Source of the DNA: Gemmobacter nectariphilus DSM 15620
GTDB taxonomy: Bacteria > Pseudomonadota > Alphaproteobacteria > Rhodobacterales > Rhodobacteraceae
DNA: 64,000 nt
Reading direction: 5' to 3'
NCBI RefSeq assembly: GCF_000429765.1
Contig: NZ_AUCM01000015.1
Span: forward strand, 1 to 64,000
The translations under genes were made by a program, and so were the position numbers. Shown here piece by piece: positions 59,128 through 64,000 of the stretch. Numbering within the stretch: the first letter of the stretch is position 1; the number at the start of each line of letters is the position of its first letter. The notes beneath the pieces are model-generated. The model was not told the origin of the DNA, made no database searches, and was given only the letters and a program-made list of their open reading frames with translations.

Positions 59128-61716
59128 ATGAAGTTTACCCTCAAGGATTATCAGGAAGAAGCCGTTCGGGAGGTTCTGGTGAACCTCAAGAAGGCCTCGC
59201 GTCGCTGGCGCGAGGACGGCGACAAGCATGCCTTCTCGCTGACGGCCACCACGGGCGCGGGCAAGACCGTCATGGCGGCGGCGGTGTTCGAGGCGCTGTT
59301 CCACGGCGACGACAACTACGACATCGAGCCTGACCCGGGTGCCGTGGTGATCTGGTTCAGCGACGATCCGTCCCTGAACGAGCAGTCGCGGTTCCGCCTG
59401 CTCGAGGCATCGGACTGACTGTCGATCTCGGACCTTGTAGTGGTGCAAAGCACGTTCCAGCGCGAGGTGCTGGAACCGGGAAAGGTCTATTTCCTGAACA
59501 CCCAGAAGCTGAGCAAGTCGAGCCTCCTGGTGCGCGGACACGATCCCGATGACGAGGGGATCGAGAAGGACGGGCAGATCCGGCTGATGCCTGACAGTCG
59601 CTCCTTCACCATCTGGGACACGATCCAGAACACCATCGATGACCCGGCGCTGACGCTTTACCTCGTGCTCGACGAGGCGCATCGCGGGATGCGCGCCGCG
59701 ACCGGCGCGGGCGAGAAGACCACCATCGTCAAGCGGCTGATCAACGGCTCGGGTCCGGTCCCCGGCATCCCGGTCGTCTGGGGCATCTCGGCGACGGTCG
59801 AGCGGTTCAACGCCGCAATGACCGACATGACGGGCCGCGCGACCCTGCCGAACGTGGTGGTGGATTCCGCCAAGGTCCAGGCGTCAGGTCTGCTGAAGGA
59901 TACGATCATCCTGGACGTGCCGAAGGAGGCGGGGCAGTTCGATACCGTGCTGGTGCGCCGCGGCACCGACAAGCTGAAGGAGATTTCCTCCGCCTGGGAG
60001 GCCTATGGCCAGCAGCAGGACGATGCCGGAACAGTGCTGCCCCTTATGGTTCTGCAAGTTCCGAACGCGCCCGATCACAACGACATCGGCCGGGCTCTCG
60101 ACACCATCTTCACGCAGTGGCCGGACTTGCCCGAGGATGCGGTGGCGCATGTGTTCGGGGAACACTCCACCCAGACCTTCGGCCGCCACACCGTGCCCTA
60201 CATCTCGCCCGAACGTGTTCAGGAATCGACGTGGGTCCGGATCCTGATCGCGAAGGACGCCATCAGCACGGGTTGGGATTGTCCGCGTGCCGAAGTCATG
60301 GTGTCGTTCCGGCCCGCTCGGGACAAGACGCACATCACGCAGCTACTGGGGCGCATGGTGCGCACGCCGCTGGCGCGGCGGATCCCGGGCAATGAACGAC
60401 TGAACTCGGTCGATTGCCTGCTACCGTTCTTCGACGAAGCCTCGGTCAAGGACGTCGCCAAGGCGCTGATGTCCGGTGGGGACGGCGGCGATGACCTGCC
60501 GGGTCGCCGCGTGCTGATCAACCCCGTCGAGCTGAAGCCCAATCCTGCGATCCCGGAGGCGGTTTGGGACAAGCTGCTCTCGCTGCCATCCCAATCCCTG
60601 CCGAAGCGGCATGCCCGTCCCGTCAAGCGGCTGACATCGCTGGCGCATGAGCTGGCCGTGGATGGCCTGCTCGAGGACGCTGGTAAGGTTGCCCATGCGG
60701 AAATGCACAAGGTGCTTGATGGCGCCAGAGCGCGCTACAAGACGGAAATCGAGACTGCCCGCAAATCGGTCCTGACAGTCGAAGGCAAGAGCCTGAAGGC
60801 CGACCTGAAAGGCGGGGGCATGTCGTTCGACGACTTCCTCGAGGAAGCGGACTACGCCGTGATCGAAGACGCATATCGCAGGGCGGGCCGTGCGATCAGT
60901 CCGGATCTCGCGACGTCGTACAGCGACTACCTGGCGCGGAGCGAAGGCGATGCGGACGACATGGAGGCCGCTCTCATCGATGCGCACGTCACGATTGGCG
61001 CTCTGGGATTGGTTCCCGGCATCCGAGAGACACTTGAGGCTGAGGCCGAGAAACTCGCGAACCAATGGCTCACTCGCTTCCGGGTCGACATCAAGAACCT
61101 CTCCGACGAGCGTCAGGACGTGTATCGCCAGATCCGGGAGATGAGCGCGAACCCCATGGATGTGGACCTGGCTCGTCCGACGTCTTGGATGCAGCCGACG
61201 ACGATCCGGGAAGCGAACGGCTCAGAGACCCCGCTGCCATCGTTCGAGCGGCACATGCTGTGCGATGAGCATGGGATGTTCCCCGAGGACTTCAATTCCT
61301 GGGAAGGTGAAGTCGTGAAATCCGAACTCGCGCGGGCGGGGGCCATCGCGTGGTACCGGAACCCGTCGCGCGCCAGCCAGGACTCGCTTGGCATCATTTA
61401 CGAGGATGGTGGCGAACCAAAGATCGTCCGGCCCGACTTCGTATTTTTCGTTCAGCAGGACGATGGGACCGCCGTCGCCGATATCGTCGATCCGCACGGC
61501 ATTCAGTTCGGCGACGCGATGCCGAAGCTCAAGGGGCTGGCGCAGTACGCAGAACGCTTCGGCGATCAGTATCGTCGGATCGAGGCCGTTGCGAAGATCG
61601 GTGACAAGTTCCGTGTTCTGGACCTGAAGGAAGCCGCGACGCGCGCGTCAGTTTCTACCGCGACAACCATCAAGGCTCTGTATGAAAGCGCGGATGCATT
61701 CGATTACTTGCCCTAA
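59128..61716 (+). pseudogene. Type III-like restriction helicase (Res) with in-frame stop
   Basis: One frame of 862 sense positions plus one internal stop encodes a superfamily-2 restriction helicase: ATTGAGKTVMAAAV (Walker A), LVLDEAHRGMRA (DEAH), WGISATVERF (SAT), QLLGRMVRTPLARR (motif VI), and a C-terminal IVRPDFVFFVQQDDGTAVAD nuclease-like part. At 59416-59418 the codon is TGA, between LLEASD and LSISDLVVV, exactly where an arginine (CGA) would be expected, so a single C-to-T change is the simplest cause. A restart at GTG 59440 would lack Walker A. The restriction function is probably lost. Confidence 0.85.
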
Positions 61717-62256
61717 CCATCACAGAGTTCGACGCCAGTTCCCTGCGGCATGGATACGGCTTTCACAACGGTTACGAATGATCTGTGGCCCAAAACCCTT
61801 CATTATCAGGGCCTTGATCGGCTTAACCGGACCGCGCGCGGTTAACAGGTCCGGAGAATATCGGCCCGGAGAGAACGCATGCGCGCCCTTCGGGGCGTAG
61901 CCCGGTTAACAGCCCCTCCCGCATAACCCTCGAAAACAACGGAAAAATCCGGCCGCAGCCGGATGGGGAGAACGCTTTCGCGAGGGCAAGTGGCGGAGGG
62001 GATGGGTCTGAAATCCAACCTTCTCTACCCCCTAAGATATTGTTTTTATTGACACGCCTGATGGTTTAATCGTCATTTGGTTCAGTCGCGACTGGCAGCG
62101 AAATACGCTCGAAGCGTTGCGGTTGACTGCCGCGACGAGACGGAGGCCATGCCACACGCCCAACCCGGGTTTGATGACGGTCATCTGCCGACTTGGACGT
62201 TTTTGGCCTTCCCTGAGAGGGTTGCCAAAATGTAAGCGAGGCCCATCACGTTGACA
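61717..62256. other. Gene-free junction with hairpins
   Basis: No gene is apparent. The hairpins GCGCCC-TTCG-GGGCGT (61883-61898) and ATCCGGC-CGCA-GCCGGAT (61947-61964) could terminate the res transcript. GGTTAAC occurs repeatedly (near 61820, 61841 and 61903). The second att-like repeat and TTTTGGC...GCCAAAA (about 62202-62231) also lie here. Confidence 0.45.
61991..62031. repeat. Att-like repeat, copy 2
   Basis: TGGCGGAGGGGATGGG (61991-62006) exactly repeats 1820-1835, and the next bases (TCTGAAATCCAACCTTCTC) also match that copy well. The two copies stand in the same orientation about 60 kb apart and enclose almost all genes of the window. Confidence 0.5.
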
Positions 62257-62466
62257 GAGAGTGTCCGGTCTTCTGTGTATGGCTGATTGGGTCCATGCTT
62301 CCTGAGAGGAGCAAGGACGATGACGATTTCGAACGAAGTGCTGGACGAGTTGCTGAAGGGCTGCAAGCGGCCTGAGGATCTGCTTGGCGATGCCGGGCTG
62401 ATGAAGGAGCTGAAGGTCCGGCTGATGGAGGGGATGGGACCGGGGTCGAAGGTTCTCCACCTATAG
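62257..62466 (+). pseudogene. IS256-family transposase fragment with left end
   Basis: GAGAGTGTCCGGTCTTCTGTGTA (62257-62279) resembles an IS256-family terminal repeat. The frame from ATG 62320 reads MTISNEVLDELLKGCKRPED, then LLGDAGLMKELKVRLME, the usual N-terminus of IS256-family transposases. After about 38 residues similarity stops and a TAG ends the frame at 62466. The remainder of the element is deleted, with the break at an att-like repeat. Confidence 0.8.
62426..62464. repeat. Att-like repeat, diverged copy 3
   Basis: TGGAGGGGATGGG followed 13 bases later by GGTTCTCCACCTA aligns with copy 1 (GGAGGGGATGGG ... CCTTCTCCATCTA). It starts exactly where the IS256 transposase loses its similarity, so it marks a recombination or deletion junction. 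Confidence 0.4.
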
Positions 62467-62548
62467 TTCGGCCGGATTGAAGTCACTCTTGGGGCACGAG
62501 ACGCCTGACCGGGGGGCAATCCACCGCCTGTGCCGCCCGGTGATCGGA

Positions 62549-63193
62549 TTACACCACCGCCGGGCCGATGACGATGGGGTGCAGCATGGCCAATGCCCAC
62601 CACGCCGCGCCGGCGGCAAGCCAGCGCCAGGGATTGCCCGCGCCGAGCAGGGTTCGTGCCGGCTGCAGGCGGTGCCAGTCGGGGCCCATCACGCGCTGGC
62701 GGCGGCGGTCGATCACGACCATGCCGAGCGCCGCGAAACCGGCAAAGCCGCCTAACATCAGCACATGGGCAAGATCGCCATTGGGCACCATGTGCCCCGC
62801 CGCCCAGAGCGCGAGCGCGGCCAGCACCGGGTGCCGCGTCAGCCCGACGATGCCGGGGCGGGCGGGGTCGAAGCGCGCGTTGCGGGCGCCGCCGAACGAA
62901 AACGGGTTCGGCGCCCCGAGCCCGAGCGCGGCGATGAGGCAGGCCAGCGCCATCGCGGCTTGCGTGACATGCACCTGCCAGGGCGCCCAGGCCCAGATCT
63001 CGACATAAGGCGCCCGCCCTGCCGCGACGATCAGCCAGGCCAGCGCCGCCACCGAGACCAGCGAATAGGCAAGCCCGTATCCCGCCCGCCCAAGCGCGCC
63101 GGTGAGCCGCGCCTTGAGCGCCGGCCGCGCCGGGATGGCGTGGGTGAGCAGGAACACCGCCCAGGCGAATGCGTATTCGCCCCAGCCCTCCAT
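62549..63193 (-). CDS. nnrU: NnrU family membrane protein
   Basis: A 214-residue integral membrane protein with about six helices, matching NnrU: FAWAVFLLTHAIPARPALKA at the N-terminus, NPFSFGGARNARFDPARPG, and TRHPVLAALALWAAGH. NnrU genes accompany nitrite/nitric oxide reductase genes in alphaproteobacterial denitrifiers; the molecular role is unclear. It lies 3 bp after the nnrS stop. The prophage/island junction is about 80 bp past its end. Confidence 0.88.
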   Translation of the reverse strand: MEGWGEYAFAWAVFLLTHAIPARPALKARLTGALGRAGYGLAYSLVSVAALAWLIVAAGRAPYVEIWAWAPWQVHVTQAAMALACLIAALGLGAPNPFSFGGARNARFDPARPGIVGLTRHPVLAALALWAAGHMVPNGDLAHVLMLGGFAGFAALGMVVIDRRRQRVMGPDWHRLQPARTLLGAGNPWRWLAAGAAWWALAMLHPIVIGPAVV

Positions 63194-63196
63194 CGC

Positions 63197-64000
63197 CTAC
63201 GCCTTGCCGCCCGAGGGCCGCTTCGCCGCGGCCTTCGGGCGGGTCAGGATCGGCCAGTAGATCACCGCAAACCCGCCCCAGGCCGCGATCCAGGCGGTGG
63301 CCGAGAGGTGCAGCGGCCAGTCCTCGCCGGGCAGCGCCCCGGCCAGCAGCCGCGCGATCACCGAGACCACCAGCAGCACGTACAGCGCCGCGATCGGCGC
63401 GGTGGCGTGCAGCGGCCGGCCGCCATGGCCAAGCGCCGCGCGCGTCATCACCGCCAGCGTCATCAGCCCGATGGCGCCGGCCATCCACAGATGCTGCGCC
63501 GCGGCCATGCCGAAGGTGCCGGGGGAGAGGATCTCGGCCCCGAGCCCGAGCGCGCCGAGCGGCACGAAGAGATAACCCGCGTGCAGCACCGTCACCAGCG
63601 GCTCGGCCAGCGTCAGCGCCCCGCGCCAGCGTGCCAGACGCGCGAGATGCAGCGCGCCGGCGATCAGCAGCGCCGCGCCGGTGAGCGCATGATCGGGCGC
63701 CGCCACCCAGAGCAGGAGCGCCGCGCCCAGCACCAGAAGCGCCGCCTTGTCGAGCCGCTGCATCGGCGGCGCCGGCAGCCGCGTCTCGCCCCGCTGCACG
63801 AGCCAGTTGCGGGTGAAAGAGGGCACGATGCGCCCGCCGATCAGCCCGATCAGCATTACCGCCGCGCCGAGCGCGAGCCTCAGCCCCAGCCCTTGCGCCG
63901 CAGCGCCCCCCTGCGCGGCCTCCCAGTGAAACAGCGCATTGCCAAGGGTGAACACCCCCAGCAGCCCCAGCACGGGCAGGTTGCGCCAGTTGCGCCCGGC
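63197..64000 (-). CDS. nnrS: NnrS family haem-copper membrane protein (5' end outside window)
   Basis: The C-terminal 267 residues of a NnrS family protein are visible, open to the window edge in the frame AGRNWRNLPVLGLLG. Seen are GGRIVPSFTRNWLVQRG, LHAGYLFVPLGALGLGAE, QHLWMAGAIGLMTLAVMTRA and AALYVLLVVSVIARLLAG, with histidines suited to haem binding. NnrS protects denitrifying cells against nitrosative stress. The C-terminus is basic and lysine-rich. Transcription would run into nnrU. Confidence 0.88.
   Translation of the reverse strand, partial: AGRNWRNLPVLGLLGVFTLGNALFHWEAAQGGAAAQGLGLRLALGAAVMLIGLIGGRIVPSFTRNWLVQRGETRLPAPPMQRLDKAALLVLGAALLLWVAAPDHALTGAALLIAGALHLARLARWRGALTLAEPLVTVLHAGYLFVPLGALGLGAEILSPGTFGMAAAQHLWMAGAIGLMTLAVMTRAALGHGGRPLHATAPIAALYVLLVVSVIARLLAGALPGEDWPLHLSATAWIAAWGGFAVIYWPILTRPKAAAKRPSGGKA

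Noticed and set aside
59416-59418. TGA in res read as selenocysteine
   Set aside because: The position is an arginine-like site in a helicase, no SECIS-like hairpin is evident directly downstream, and the family does not use selenocysteine. A nonsense mutation is simpler.
62032-62460. 142-codon minus-strand frame at the IS256 fragment
   Set aside because: Antisense to the recognisable transposase N-terminus and running through non-coding DNA.
1-64000. CRISPR array or rRNA genes
   Set aside because: No regularly spaced repeat series and no rRNA-like stretch was seen. The only Cas-like protein is a Cas4-type phage exonuclease.

Overview
The window is high-GC DNA from an alphaproteobacterium, most likely a Rhodobacterales (Rhodobacteraceae-type) chromosome. 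The reasons are a GTA-like tail module (DUF2460, DUF2163, NlpC/P60, TIM-barrel host-specificity protein), a Pxp 5-oxoproline operon, an nnrU/nnrS pair of the denitrification type, and a relic of an acetoacetyl-CoA reductase gene. This is inferred from protein families only; no species is claimed.

Layout. 1-2.2 kb is wreckage: the end of an IS3-family element with its inverted repeat, a frameshifted Dam/Dcm DNA-methylase remnant, about 0.8 kb of non-coding DNA with short repeats, and a phaB fragment. 2.2-12.1 kb is ordinary metabolism on the minus strand: sdaA and sdaC (serine catabolism and uptake), then an overlapping operon (NRAMP-like transporter, pxpA, DUF1445, fused pxpBC, biotin carboxylase-BCCP) with a divergent GntR regulator. 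12.5-13.6 kb is an IS110-family element. 13.7-50.6 kb is a tailed-phage prophage. Its late genes run on the minus strand from the terminase at 37.2 kb down to the endolysin at 14.0 kb. Its early/recombination module also lies on the minus strand, at 38.2-50.6 kb. A complete mercury-resistance cassette (merR / merT-P-F-A, 26.5-29.4 kb) sits exactly between two late phage genes. 50.6-61.7 kb is accessory DNA: a 731-residue protein I cannot place, a tightly overlapping plus-strand operon built around a large serine recombinase and ending in a DUF488 gene and an uncharacterised partner, and a type III-like mod/res pair in which res carries an in-frame stop. 61.7-62.5 kb is a junction with an IS256-family fragment and repeats also seen at 1.8 kb. 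62.5-64 kb returns to chromosome (nnrU and the 3' part of nnrS).

How the genes work together. The Pxp operon has the pieces of a split urea-carboxylase-like enzyme next to a 5-oxoprolinase, which suggests cyclic-amide or 5-oxoproline use. The prophage encodes packaging, fused protease-capsid, tail, baseplate and lysis proteins plus a RecA-like annealing ATPase/SSB/exonuclease/helicase recombination set. No CI-type repressor or tyrosine integrase was recognised, and one small lysis-region gene is frameshifted, so it may be a defective or domesticated prophage. The tail chaperone gene carries a clear -1 ribosomal frameshift site with a downstream hairpin. The mer operon has a textbook MerR promoter with a 19-bp spacer.

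Coordinates were read by eye. No database search, structure prediction or GC calculation was run.
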